A stretch of 64,000 bases of DNA from Coprococcus phoceensis (lineage in GTDB: Bacteria > Bacillota > Clostridia > Lachnospirales > Lachnospiraceae). Where the stretch lies: positions 1,339,421-1,403,420 of the forward strand of contig NZ_FNWC01000007.1 of NCBI RefSeq assembly GCF_900104635.1, written 5' to 3'. Shown here piece after piece: positions 1 to 8,333 of this stretch. Below the pieces are notes generated by a model that saw nothing but the letters and a program-made list of their open reading frames with translations, had not been told where the DNA came from and did no database searches. Positions within the stretch are counted from its first letter, which is position 1, and every line of letters starts with the position of its first letter. The position numbers and the translations under genes are program-made.

Positions 1-1070
1 ACACTCCCTACAGTCTCTCCTGCCTGGACGGGCGCTTTCAATGTCTTTTTAATATCAGTCTTGATATCTACTGTTTCCCCCTCCTTCAACAAAAATGGCA
101 GTTCCTGCGTATCTGTTTTGATTTTTGTCTCTGCCATCGCCACATCAAAAATATCATCACTTTCCGGAATCCCATTTTCAACGATGATACAAGAGCTGTC
201 CTGTTTTTGGAATACATTCTCGTATTCATATTTTTGAAGTCCATACTCCATCAATGCTTTCGTATCTTTCCATTTATAACCTTTATTGTTTGGCCACCCA
301 CACCCTAAAAGTGCCACGATAAATGTCCTTTCTCCCTGCTTTAAAGCCCCAACATAGCAATACCCCGCATCACCTGTAAAACCAGTTTTCCCAGACAGTG
401 CTCCATCCATCATCCCTAAAAACACATTATGATTATTACAGGAAAATTGTCGCTTTCCTTCTACATCTGTAAATGTGTGGTTCTGCGTCTGGGTTATCTC
501 CAAAAACAGCTCTTTTTGAGGTGAAAGCTTAATACAATACCGCATGATTTTTGCCAGTTCTTCCGCTGTTGTAGAATGTTTCCCATTTTCATCAGAAGCA
601 TCCAGACCGTTTGGTGTTATAAAATATGTATCCTTACATCCGATTTTTTCTGCTTTCTCATTCATCATTCGAGCAAATCCCTCTACTGTTCCTCCCACCT
701 GTTCTGCAATTGCAACTGCCGAATCATTGTGTGACTCCAACATCAAAGAATATAAAAGATCACGCAGATAGAATTGTTCTCCATTTGCCATTCCCAAATG
801 TACTCTCGGCTGTCTTGCCGCATTCTCTGACACTGTGACAATTTGATCTGGTTTTCCTTTTTCCAACGCCAAAATACAGGTCATAATCTTTGTCGTACTC
901 GCCATTGCTTTTTGTTCATATCCATTCTTTTCAAACAAAACACGCCCACTGTCCGCATCCATAAGGACCGCTGACTGGGCGTATAATTGTTTTGGCTCCT
1001 CCTCTTTTGCATATGAGGTTATCCCAAAAAGGAGCGCACATGTCAATATAAATACTAATATCCGTTTCAC
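1..1070 (-). CDS. D-alanyl-D-alanine carboxypeptidase (S11, PBP5-like), partial
   Basis: Extracytoplasmic serine peptidase that trims the terminal D-Ala of peptidoglycan stem peptides. The gene runs off the left edge, so its C-terminus is missing. The start is a GTG at 1070 preceded by AGGCGGG about six bases away; no ATG fits better. A hydrophobic signal peptide ending near SYA is followed by the three S11 motifs: the nucleophile tetrad STTK (about residues 58-61), SHN (within LESHNDSA) and KTG (within SGKTGFTG). The visible part reaches the start of the C-terminal beta domain. It lies downstream of scpAB on the same strand with a 61-base gap, so co-transcription with scpAB is likely. The family is clear; whether it is the dacB or dacF type is not, and a second paralogue sits at 7033-8238. 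Confidence 0.9.
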   Translation of the reverse strand, partial: MKRILVFILTCALLFGITSYAKEEEPKQLYAQSAVLMDADSGRVLFEKNGYEQKAMASTTKIMTCILALEKGKPDQIVTVSENAARQPRVHLGMANGEQFYLRDLLYSLMLESHNDSAVAIAEQVGGTVEGFARMMNEKAEKIGCKDTYFITPNGLDASDENGKHSTTAEELAKIMRYCIKLSPQKELFLEITQTQNHTFTDVEGKRQFSCNNHNVFLGMMDGALSGKTGFTGDAGYCYVGALKQGERTFIVALLGCGWPNNKGYKWKDTKALMEYGLQKYEYENVFQKQDSSCIIVENGIPESDDIFDVAMAETKIKTDTQELPFLLKEGETVDIKTDIKKTLKAPVQAGETVGS

Positions 1071-1131
1071 GATGTCCCGCCTATTGATTCTTTTGTTCAA
1101 TATATGCAATGCACGAAACATCCATTCCTAT

Positions 1132-1701
1132 TTAGAGGTTCAGACGCAACTGTACCTCATCTTCTGCCTCCGCTTTGAAATCCTCCATTTTTTCCGGATT
1201 GATACTCGGAAGCTCATCGACAGACTGCACACTGAATCTTCTAAGAAATTCTTCTGTGGTGCCGAACAAAAGCGGTCTTCCAGGCGCATCCATTCTTCCG
1301 ACCTCCGCAACCAGATCATATTCAATCAGCTTGTTAACTGCATGGTCTGATTTCACCCCACGGATCTTTTCAATCTCAAGCTTTGTAATGGGCTGTTTAT
1401 ACGCAATAATCGAGAGCGTCTCCAGTGCAACATCCGTCAGAACATGACGTTTAGGCTGTTTGGCAATTCGGATCAAATACTCATACGTATCCTTTTTGGT
1501 ACACATTTGAAATGCATTTTCCAATTCAATAATATGAATTCCCCTATCTTCTTTTTCATATCGATCCATCATATTGTGTATTACTTTCCGTGTTGTCTCC
1601 ACATCCTGCTCTAATGTTCTTGCAATCTTATCAAGTTCAACCGATTCTCCCATTGTAAAGAGAATTGCTTCTATAATCCCTTCCATCTTTTTAATCTTCA
1701 T
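1132..1701 (-). CDS. scpB: Segregation and condensation protein B
   Basis: ScpB is the winged-helix accessory subunit that binds ScpA and SMC in the condensin complex that organises the nucleoid. The 189-residue product begins MKIKKMEGIIEAILF and contains the family block around TDVALETLSIIAYKQPI with the RG-KSD motif after it. I chose the ATG at 1701 over an upstream in-frame start at 1722 because AAAGGTGGA lies ten bases before it. This start overlaps the scpA stop by 11 bases, as is usual for translationally coupled scpAB. The C-terminal tail is acidic. The assignment rests on protein similarity and on adjacency to scpA, and there is nothing unusual about the gene. Confidence 0.95.
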   Translation of the reverse strand: MKIKKMEGIIEAILFTMGESVELDKIARTLEQDVETTRKVIHNMMDRYEKEDRGIHIIELENAFQMCTKKDTYEYLIRIAKQPKRHVLTDVALETLSIIAYKQPITKLEIEKIRGVKSDHAVNKLIEYDLVAEVGRMDAPGRPLLFGTTEEFLRRFSVQSVDELPSINPEKMEDFKAEAEDEVQLRLNL

Positions 1702-2476
1702 TCTCTGTATTCCACCTTTCACCGGATTGTGAATCTTGTCGAGAAGTAATCATAATCTCTCCAAATGTATGCTCCTGTTCAATCGTGATCGCTCCGATTT
1801 TCATCATCTCCAAAACAGCAAGAAATGTAACTACAATGTGCAGTTTTGACTTCTGGTGCATCAAAAGATTACGAAAGCTGAATTTGTGATGTGTTCTGAT
1901 ATACTCATTCAGATATTCCATCTTATCATCCACGGTCACTTCTTCTTTCTCAATTTTACCAAATATACTTCTTACAGGATCTATCTTATCATTTTGACGT
2001 CTCATGACATCTTTAAATATCCGATTCAGTTTTGCCAAAGTAAGTCCATCCAAAAGCTCATCCAAATCAAATGGCTGTTGATAGGTTTTGACTTCCTCCG
2101 GTATATCCGGGCCTTTGAACATCATACGCTCACCATCAATCTGACGATCCCGAAGCTCATATGACATATATTTATACATCTTATATTGCAAAAGCTGCTC
2201 TACAAGCTCTTGTCTTGGGTCTTCCTCTTCCCCCTCTTCGTTGACTTCTTTCGGAAGAAGCATCTTGCATTTAATGTCCAACAGTGTTGCTGCCATCAGA
2301 AGAAATTCGCTCATAATATTCAAGTCCTTCTTCTGCATCTCACGGATATAATCCATATACTGATTGGTAATCTCCACAATCGGAATGTCATAGATATCAA
2401 TCTTATTTTTTTCAATCAAGTGCAAAAGCAGATCAAGCGGTCCCTCAAACACTTGCAATTTCACCGGTATTCCCAT
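1691..2476 (-). CDS. scpA: Segregation and condensation protein A
   Basis: ScpA is the kleisin subunit that bridges the SMC heads. The product has 261 residues, near the usual family length. The N-terminal block VFEGPLDLLLHLIEKNKIDIYDIPI is the diagnostic kleisin signature, and the C-terminal winged-helix segment includes FLAVLEMMKIGAITIEQ. A GGAAG-type ribosome site precedes the ATG at 2476. A good sigma-A promoter lies directly upstream (2513-2541), so scpA-scpB and probably the carboxypeptidase form one transcription unit. A perfect Spo0A-box heptamer overlaps the -35 element of that promoter, which is discussed as a finding. Confidence 0.96.
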   Translation of the reverse strand: MGIPVKLQVFEGPLDLLLHLIEKNKIDIYDIPIVEITNQYMDYIREMQKKDLNIMSEFLLMAATLLDIKCKMLLPKEVNEEGEEEDPRQELVEQLLQYKMYKYMSYELRDRQIDGERMMFKGPDIPEEVKTYQQPFDLDELLDGLTLAKLNRIFKDVMRRQNDKIDPVRSIFGKIEKEEVTVDDKMEYLNEYIRTHHKFSFRNLLMHQKSKLHIVVTFLAVLEMMKIGAITIEQEHTFGEIMITSRQDSQSGERWNTENED

Positions 2477-2512
2477 TTATCTGTCTTCCTTTTCCCTTAC
2501 TCACTGCTATTT

Positions 2513-2541
2513 ATTATACGGGATAGTACACTTTTCGACAA
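2513..2541 (-). promoter_or_regulatory. Sigma-A promoter of scpAB, with overlapping 0A-box heptamer
   Basis: On the minus strand TTGTCG is separated by exactly 17 bases from TATAAT, about 37 bases upstream of the scpA start. The heptamer TGTCGAA, the Spo0A-box core, occupies 2534-2540 and overlaps the -35 hexamer. Confidence 0.75.
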
Positions 2542-2564
2542 GTTCTTTCTCAAGGATTCCGCTA

Positions 2565-3599
2565 TTACTGCTGCAAAAATAAAAGTGCCTCTTCCCAAAG
2601 AGAAATATACACTTCTTCCTTTTCATGATAAACCAAAACCTGGCTTTTTGGAAGTTGCATGCGCAGAGGTTTTTTCGCCCCATCCGGTCTCAGAAGATAA
2701 ATCATATCAAAGGTCGACTCAATCACATCCTCCACAACACATTTTGCATCCGCATATTCTCTTTCCTTGATTACTTTTATATCATGCGCCCGGATTCCAA
2801 GTGCTTTTCCAATCACTTTTTCTGAACATACAATTCTTTTTCTGATGTTCCAGTCCTTACAATATATATATTGCCCCTCTGTTACCATCTCTGTTATGTT
2901 TTTACACCCCGTCAGGATTGCTGCTGAAACCGTCCTTGGATTTTTGAAAATTTCCTTTTTTTCACCTGTCACTTCTACTTTTCCGTTATGAATCACCGCC
3001 ATTTTATCACAGAGCCGATAAACCTCATCTCTGTTGTGAGAAACGAAGAGAATTGTGCTGTTATATAATTTTGCAAGCTCCATGATCTGCTGTTCCAATT
3101 TCCATTTTAAATAGCTGTCAACTGCTGAAAACGGTTCGTCCAAAAGTATCATCTCAGGATTGAGAATGAGAATTCTCGCAATGGCCACTCGCTGTTTTTG
3201 TCCACCTGAAAGCATATACGGATATTTTTTTTCAAACCCTTCCAGAAAAAACATCTTCACAAAACGCGCGACCTCTTCTTTTCTTCGCTTTTTCTCAATA
3301 CCGATTCCGATGTTTTCTTCAACAGTCATGTTTGGAAACAATGCATAATCTTGAAATAAATAACCGATTTTTCTCTTCTGAGGCGGCAGGTTAATATGTT
3401 TTTCCGAATCAAACAGCACTTTGCCATTCAACACAATCTTTCCCGTATCCGGTCTCTCAATCCCTGCGATACATCGAAGTGTCAGACTTTTTCCACAACC
3501 GCTTTCCCCAAGAACAGCAAAAAATTCATTCTCTGCCTCAAAAGCCACATCCAAGGTAAATCCTTCTATTTTTTTCTTAATATTTACCGAAAGAGACAT
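2565..3599 (-). CDS. modC: Molybdate ABC transporter ATP-binding protein
   Basis: Cytoplasmic ATPase of the molybdate importer ModABC, 344 residues. Walker A GESGCGKS is at 31-38, the Q-loop at Q83, the signature LSGGQKQR at 130-137 and Walker B ILLDEP at 151-156. The last hundred or so residues form a divergent TOBE/MOP-like region, as in ModC, although the sequence match there is weak. The start ATG at 3599 was preferred over one seven codons upstream because TAGGAGG precedes it. The gene begins one base after the modB stop codon and is the last gene of the phosphoesterase-moaA-modABC operon. A tungstate importer cannot be excluded from sequence, but the adjacent moaA favours molybdate. Confidence 0.9.
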   Translation of the reverse strand: MSLSVNIKKKIEGFTLDVAFEAENEFFAVLGESGCGKSLTLRCIAGIERPDTGKIVLNGKVLFDSEKHINLPPQKRKIGYLFQDYALFPNMTVEENIGIGIEKKRRKEEVARFVKMFFLEGFEKKYPYMLSGGQKQRVAIARILILNPEMILLDEPFSAVDSYLKWKLEQQIMELAKLYNSTILFVSHNRDEVYRLCDKMAVIHNGKVEVTGEKKEIFKNPRTVSAAILTGCKNITEMVTEGQYIYCKDWNIRKRIVCSEKVIGKALGIRAHDIKVIKEREYADAKCVVEDVIESTFDMIYLLRPDGAKKPLRMQLPKSQVLVYHEKEEVYISLWEEALLFLQQ

Positions 3600-3600
3600 C

Positions 3601-4272
3601 TTATTTCCTCCTAATTGCATATTTCATCTGCTGTCTGTTTACAAGATTCATAAGCAAGATTGACAAAAAAGAAATCAGCATGATAACCCCAACCCATTGA
3701 TATGCCTGTGTGCGGTTTCCGTTTTGCATGGCAGAATATACCGCTATCGCCACTGTCTGTGTTTTTCCCGGAATGTTTCCGGCAAGCATGATTGTTGCGC
3801 CAAATTCTCCGAGAGCTCTTGCAAATGCCAGAATCGTTCCCCCTGCAATTCCCGGAAAACAGTTCGGGAAAATAACTTTCCAAAAGATCGTGTAATTAGA
3901 AAGGCCTAACGTTTGTCCCGCATACACTAGATTCTGATCCATCTGTTCAAATGCACTGCGTGCAGTTCGGTACATCAATGGAAACGATACAACCACAGAT
4001 GCGATCACCGTACCTGCAAATGAAAATACAATCGGCATTCCATGTTCGGAAAGCCACGCTCCCAACGGACTGCTTTTTCCAAAAAAAAGCAATAGAAAAA
4101 AGCCGACGACTGTCGGCGGCAGTATCATCGGCAATGTTAATATTGTATCCAATACCGCTTTTCCATGCTTTATTTTTATCACTTTATAGGCAATCCAAAG
4201 TCCGGCAAAAAATGTAATGACTGTTGCCAGACACGCTGTTTTTAACGATAAAAGAAGTGGTGAGATATCCAT
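3601..4272 (-). CDS. modB: Molybdate ABC transporter permease
   Basis: Inner-membrane channel subunit of the molybdate importer, 223 residues with about five hydrophobic segments. The permease coupling motif occurs as RALGEFGATIMLAGNIPGKT, which is highly characteristic of ModB. The N-terminus MDISPLLLSLKTACLATV matches the family. A GAGGAG ribosome site precedes the ATG at 4272, three bases downstream of the modA stop, and the stop is followed immediately by modC, so the three genes are tightly coupled. Confidence 0.93.
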   Translation of the reverse strand: MDISPLLLSLKTACLATVITFFAGLWIAYKVIKIKHGKAVLDTILTLPMILPPTVVGFFLLLFFGKSSPLGAWLSEHGMPIVFSFAGTVIASVVVSFPLMYRTARSAFEQMDQNLVYAGQTLGLSNYTIFWKVIFPNCFPGIAGGTILAFARALGEFGATIMLAGNIPGKTQTVAIAVYSAMQNGNRTQAYQWVGVIMLISFLSILLMNLVNRQQMKYAIRRK

Positions 4273-4275
4273 TGA

Positions 4276-5073
4276 TTACTCCTCATAATTCGTAAATCCA
4301 TACGCTGTAAATACAGATTTTGCTTCATCCGTTTTCAAGTATTCCATAAATTGTTCTGCCGCTTTGGCATTCTCACTGGATTTGACAACTCCCGCCGGAT
4401 AGATTACCGGATCACATGTCCCTTGCGGTGCTTCACAGATTACTTTCACATTCTCTTCTATCATCGCATCTGTAGCATAAACAATTCCGCAGTCTACATT
4501 GTTTGTGGCAACCCAATCCAGTACCTGTCTGACATTAGTCGCCAAATTCGCCTTCGCTGCGACCTGATCCCATAATCCCAAATTTTTATAAATTTGTTCT
4601 GTGTACTGTCCTACCGGAACATCAGCATTTCCAATTGCAACCATGGATACTTTATCTGTTGCCACGTCTTCAAAAGAGCTGATCTCTGTTTTCGCATCTT
4701 TTGGCTGAATCAAGACAACCTTATTTTCCAAAAGTTTCACAATACTGTCCTTTTTAATAAATCCACCTTTATCCAATTCATCCATCTGTTTCATCGCCGC
4801 AGAAATAAAAATATCTGCCGGAGCGCCTTCTTCAATCTGCGTTTTCAATGTACCGGAAGAATCAAAATTAAACACAAACTTTACATTTTCGTGTTCTTTT
4901 TTATATGTCTTAGAAATCTCCGTCAATGCATCTGTCATGCTGGCTGCCGCCAATATGTGCAATTCAACTTCTTGTTTCCTCTTTTCTGCTTTCTTTTCTT
5001 CTTTTATACATCCCGCCATACCAATCATAACCGCAAACGCAGTTAATAAACACACTAACTTTTTTCTTTTCAT
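4276..5073 (-). CDS. modA: Molybdate-binding lipoprotein
   Basis: Extracellular substrate-binding component of the molybdate importer, 265 residues from the chosen ATG at 5073, which has AAAGGA upstream. An in-frame start 19 codons upstream would put an implausible charged stretch before the signal peptide. The N-terminus is lysine-rich, then hydrophobic, and ends in MIGMAGC, a lipobox, so the mature protein should be a membrane-tethered lipoprotein. The body carries family blocks HILAAASMTDALTEI, FNFDSSGTLKTQIEEGAPADIFISAA and ADVPVGQYTEQI that form the oxyanion pocket. The gene sits 17 bases after moaA in the operon. Confidence 0.93.
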   Translation of the reverse strand: MKRKKLVCLLTAFAVMIGMAGCIKEEKKAEKRKQEVELHILAAASMTDALTEISKTYKKEHENVKFVFNFDSSGTLKTQIEEGAPADIFISAAMKQMDELDKGGFIKKDSIVKLLENKVVLIQPKDAKTEISSFEDVATDKVSMVAIGNADVPVGQYTEQIYKNLGLWDQVAAKANLATNVRQVLDWVATNNVDCGIVYATDAMIEENVKVICEAPQGTCDPVIYPAGVVKSSENAKAAEQFMEYLKTDEAKSVFTAYGFTNYEE

Positions 5074-5090
5074 TTTGTCTATCCTTTCTT

Positions 5091-6056
5091 TTATCCTCCG
5101 ATTCTGGACATTGCCTCTCCCTCTATGCAATCACATCCAAATCGATGTTCTCTTGGTTTTTCAAGTAATCCCTTTTCCAATAATTGCTTCAATTCCTCTT
5201 CGCAGGCACCTTGACGCAAGGCGCTCTTTAGATCTACCGCATTTTCTGATTGCAGGCACAACCGTAGTTTTCCATCACAAGTGAGACGTATACGGTTGCA
5301 CTGATTACAGAATTTGTGACTGACTGCACTAATAAAGCCAATCTTTCCACAAAACTCAGGCAATTCATAATAGACACTCGGACCAAATCCGATTCGCTCC
5401 TCGCACCTTCTCATAGGACCATAAACATCTTCTAGCAATGCCTTTATTTCTTCTTCCAGATTTCCCTTTTCCTCTTGATTCTGAATCGGCATCAGTTCAA
5501 TAAATCTCACATGAATTCTATATTTCTTTGCGATTTCTGCCACATGTACGGCATCTTTTTGCCAGTCTTTTCCAGCCAGAACACAATTTATCTTCATGTT
5601 GATCTGATCATAGGGAATAACCGAAGAAATTCCCTTCCACACATCTTTTACCTCACCATTTCGTGTCAGTTTTCGAAATTTTTTCTCTTCCAATGTGTCC
5701 AGACTGATATTGATTCCATCAATTCCCGCTTTCGACAACTGTTCAATGTAGTTTGGAAGCAGAATACCGTTCGTAGTAAGCGTTACCGTCTCAATTCCTT
5801 TGGTCTTTTTTAATCTTGCAATAAATTCCGTCACATTCTTTCGAAGCAGAGGCTCGCCTCCAGTTATCTTTATGTGTTTGATTCCCAGTGCTGCCGCTGC
5901 CTTACCCACTGTTAACAGTTCCTCATAAGTCAGCACTTCACTGTGAGGAATCCACGTCACACCTTTTTCCGGCATACAATACACACAACGCAGATTGCAT
6001 CGGTCTGTGACAGATATTCGAAGATAATCAATCAATCTTCCATACTGGTCTTTCAT
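5091..6056 (-). CDS. moaA: GTP 3',8-cyclase, molybdenum cofactor biosynthesis
   Basis: Radical-SAM enzyme that converts GTP to (8S)-3',8-cyclo-7,8-dihydro-GTP, the first step of molybdopterin synthesis. The 321-residue protein has the N-terminal cluster cysteines C20, C24 and C27 (DRCNLRCVYCMPE), a GGEPL motif, and the C-terminal second [4Fe-4S] site in KFCNQCNRIRLTCDGKLRLCL. It ends MSRIGG, keeping the conserved terminal Gly-Gly tail needed for catalysis. The ATG is preceded by AGGAGG and overlaps the stop of the upstream phosphoesterase as ATGA. No other moa, moe or mob genes are in the window, so the rest of the pathway must be elsewhere. Confidence 0.96.
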   Translation of the reverse strand: MKDQYGRLIDYLRISVTDRCNLRCVYCMPEKGVTWIPHSEVLTYEELLTVGKAAAALGIKHIKITGGEPLLRKNVTEFIARLKKTKGIETVTLTTNGILLPNYIEQLSKAGIDGINISLDTLEEKKFRKLTRNGEVKDVWKGISSVIPYDQINMKINCVLAGKDWQKDAVHVAEIAKKYRIHVRFIELMPIQNQEEKGNLEEEIKALLEDVYGPMRRCEERIGFGPSVYYELPEFCGKIGFISAVSHKFCNQCNRIRLTCDGKLRLCLQSENAVDLKSALRQGACEEELKQLLEKGLLEKPREHRFGCDCIEGEAMSRIGG

Positions 6057-6925
6057 GATTTTTCTCCTCCTATCTGAAGAACAATCATCTCCGCCGGATT
6101 AAAAAGACGAAACCGAAACGTATGCGTTCCAAGTCCTTTGCTTACTACAACAGCCTTTTCTCCTTCCATAGTCAATTCGCCTGAATATTTCGGAAATAAC
6201 CTTGCCTGAGGCGTAATGACACCGCCAAGCTTCGGAACTCTCACAATCCCTCCATGCAAATGTCCGGACAAAATTAAATCTGCTCCCCATTTCAGATAGG
6301 TCTTTGCAAACACCGGGTTATGCGCAAGCAAAATCTCATAATGTCCCTCAAAAGCTTCACCGATACAGCTTTCTACTTCTTCCACCGGAAGTTCTATATT
6401 TTCAAATTTTTTATAATATCGATGCGGAATTTCCAACCCATATACATCAACAGCCTGTCCATCCCAGCTTAATCTGACTCCTTCATTTTCCAAAAAGTGA
6501 ATTCCTGCACGCTTTAACTGTTCTTGATATACCGCATAAGTCTCACCATATTTTTCTGTATTTTCCTTCATCCGCTGTTCGTGATTCCCATTGGCATAAT
6601 ATACATCACAAATAGCAGGAAGTGCAGAGACAAATTCTTTTGCTGGCTTTGGCGAAACTCCTTCTTTCCCAATCAACATATCTCCGGCAATCAGTATCAG
6701 ATCTTGGTTTTCTCTTCGTATTGCCGTCAAAAGCTTCTGATTATTCTTTCCATAACATTGGTTATGCAAGTCACTTAGCACAACAACCTTCCGTTTCCTC
6801 TTCAGCTTTTGCAGTTTGGATGATTGTATATTGTAATAGGTCGTTCTAAATACATGATTCTCCCGCCAAGATTCCATAAGCACGGTCAATAACACGATTC
6901 CAAGTACAATAATCACATTTCCCAT
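6053..6925 (-). CDS. Membrane-anchored metallophosphoesterase (YaeI/YkuE-like)
   Basis: A 290-residue calcineurin-like phosphoesterase with an N-terminal hydrophobic anchor (VIIVLGIVLLTVLM). The dinuclear metal motifs appear in order: SDLHN, AGDM, GNHE, LLAHNP and SGHLHGG. Relatives act on phospholipid-like or nucleotide substrates at the membrane, but the substrate here cannot be read from sequence. It is the first gene of the operon with moaA and modABC, its stop overlapping the moaA start, and a promoter and hairpin leader lie upstream. A role in molybdenum metabolism is suggested only by that context. Confidence 0.85.
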   Translation of the reverse strand: MGNVIIVLGIVLLTVLMESWRENHVFRTTYYNIQSSKLQKLKRKRKVVVLSDLHNQCYGKNNQKLLTAIRRENQDLILIAGDMLIGKEGVSPKPAKEFVSALPAICDVYYANGNHEQRMKENTEKYGETYAVYQEQLKRAGIHFLENEGVRLSWDGQAVDVYGLEIPHRYYKKFENIELPVEEVESCIGEAFEGHYEILLAHNPVFAKTYLKWGADLILSGHLHGGIVRVPKLGGVITPQARLFPKYSGELTMEGEKAVVVSKGLGTHTFRFRLFNPAEMIVLQIGGEKS

Positions 6926-6967
6926 ACCGCCACTCCCGCCTTCTTTTTCTTTTCCATTCCATAAAAC

Positions 6968-6995
6968 AGTACAGATCCAAATCTGAACCTGTACT
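6968..6995 (-). terminator. Hairpin in the leader of the molybdenum operon (terminator or attenuator)
   Basis: Arms agtacag (6968-6974) and ctgtact (6989-6995) with an inner CAGAT/ATCTG stem are followed on the minus strand by GTTTTA. The hairpin lies after the dac stop and also inside the transcript predicted from the promoter at 7010-7038, so it may end dac transcripts or attenuate the operon. The T-run is short. Confidence 0.4.
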
Positions 6996-7009
6996 ATTAT
7001 TTCTCTAGC

Positions 7010-7038
7010 ATTATATAATTTTTTAACTCATTCTACAA
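7010..7038 (-). promoter_or_regulatory. Sigma-A promoter of the phosphoesterase-moaA-modABC operon
   Basis: TTGTAG and a perfect TATAAT are separated by 17 bases. The -35 box overlaps the end of the upstream carboxypeptidase gene. The predicted leader is about 80 nt and includes the hairpin at 6968-6995. Confidence 0.6.
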
Positions 7039-8238
7039 TAGAAAATTTTGAAATATCTCTGCAAATGCATGTTTAAACTGCATTTTCCCTACACTTTTTT
7101 GTATCTGAATCGAAATCTCCCCAATTTTCTTTCCATTCAACAGATATGTAACCGTTCCGACTTTTTCTCCTTTTTTTACCGGAGCCTGTTTTTCCTGATC
7201 GATTTCGATTTTTCGCTTTATCCCTGATAAATTGGCTCCTGTTGTGTCAATATATTGAAATTCCGTCTCCACAGCGACAGGCATCTCTTTTTCAATTCCA
7301 CCCCTTATTTTCAAAGGCTCTAATTCAAACGGAGTGGTATCTTTGTATTTCGTACATTTTCCAAATCCATAATTTAGAAGCGTTGTCGCATCTTTAAATC
7401 TCGCCTTCGGATCCGGCGCTGCCATGATTACTGCAATCAGTTCTAAATCATCTTTCTTTGCAGTTGCTGACAGACAAAATTTTGCCTTGCTTGTCGAGCC
7501 GGTCTTTAGTCCTGTCGCATACTGATATTGTCTGATCAGTTTGTTGGTATTCGCAAGGCCAAACTCCGTTGTCCCCTTCTTGGTCGTATGTGTAATGTTT
7601 TCCATCCATATCGTAGAATAGTCGTGAATTTTCGGATATCTCGTAATCAATTCTCTCGACATCAGGGCAATATCCCGCGCTGTCGTCACATGTCCGTCTG
7701 CATCAAGTCCATTACAGTTCAAAAAATTCGTGTGTTCCATACCGAGTTCCTTTGCCCTTGCATTCATTTTTGCTACAAATTCTTCCTCACTGCCCCATAT
7801 GTGCTCTGCCATTGCCACACAAGCATCGTTCGCACTCGCCACCGCAATACATTTTATCATCGTATCCACAGTCTGTGTCTCTCCCGGCTCTAAAAACACC
7901 TGCGAGCCACCCATGGACGCCGCATACTCCGATACGGATACTATGTCAGTCAGCTTTATTTTCTCATCTTCCAACGCATCAAAAATCAACAATAATGTCA
8001 TTACCTTCGTGACACTCGCCGGCGGAAGTTGTTCATCTGCCGCCTTCTCGTAAATTACCTTTCCGGTAGACACCTCCATCAAAACAGCCGATGGTGTGCT
8101 GATTTCCAGCTCCCCAAAAGCAGATTCCTCTGTTCCGGCTTTCGTTTCCTCGTAAAGTATTCCTTCGCTCTCTGACATTGCACACACATCTGTAACGCAT
8201 AATACCAGACTTACCATCAGTGCTAGAAACCTTTTCAT
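7033..8238 (-). CDS. D-alanyl-D-alanine carboxypeptidase (DacF-like)
   Basis: S11-family serine DD-carboxypeptidase, 401 residues, exported and probably held at the membrane by a C-terminal amphipathic helix (VGKMQFKHAFAEIFQNFLL). A signal peptide covers residues 1-20. Catalytic motifs are SVTK (75-78), SAN (135-137) and KTG (245-247). The C-terminal beta-rich PBP5-like domain occupies about 300-380. It trims pentapeptides on the outer side of the membrane, affecting cell-wall or spore-cortex cross-linking. Two such paralogues lie within 8 kb. The ATG at 8238 follows AAAGGAGC. It appears to be a single-gene unit. Confidence 0.93.
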   Translation of the reverse strand: MKRFLALMVSLVLCVTDVCAMSESEGILYEETKAGTEESAFGELEISTPSAVLMEVSTGKVIYEKAADEQLPPASVTKVMTLLLIFDALEDEKIKLTDIVSVSEYAASMGGSQVFLEPGETQTVDTMIKCIAVASANDACVAMAEHIWGSEEEFVAKMNARAKELGMEHTNFLNCNGLDADGHVTTARDIALMSRELITRYPKIHDYSTIWMENITHTTKKGTTEFGLANTNKLIRQYQYATGLKTGSTSKAKFCLSATAKKDDLELIAVIMAAPDPKARFKDATTLLNYGFGKCTKYKDTTPFELEPLKIRGGIEKEMPVAVETEFQYIDTTGANLSGIKRKIEIDQEKQAPVKKGEKVGTVTYLLNGKKIGEISIQIQKSVGKMQFKHAFAEIFQNFLL

Positions 8239-8333
8239 GGCAACTTGCTCCTTTATAATATTTTTCGTCTACTATCATTGTAATGACTGTTTTTAAAAAA
8301 TATGCAACCTTCTCTACTTTCATCTCCATTTTA

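Noticed and set aside
2186..2770. Long plus-strand open frame across scpA, the intergenic gap and modC
   Set aside because: It is antisense to clearly conserved genes, has no ribosome site and an unlikely composition. The other long antisense frames (for example within recN, pnp and the beta-helix genes) were set aside for the same reasons.
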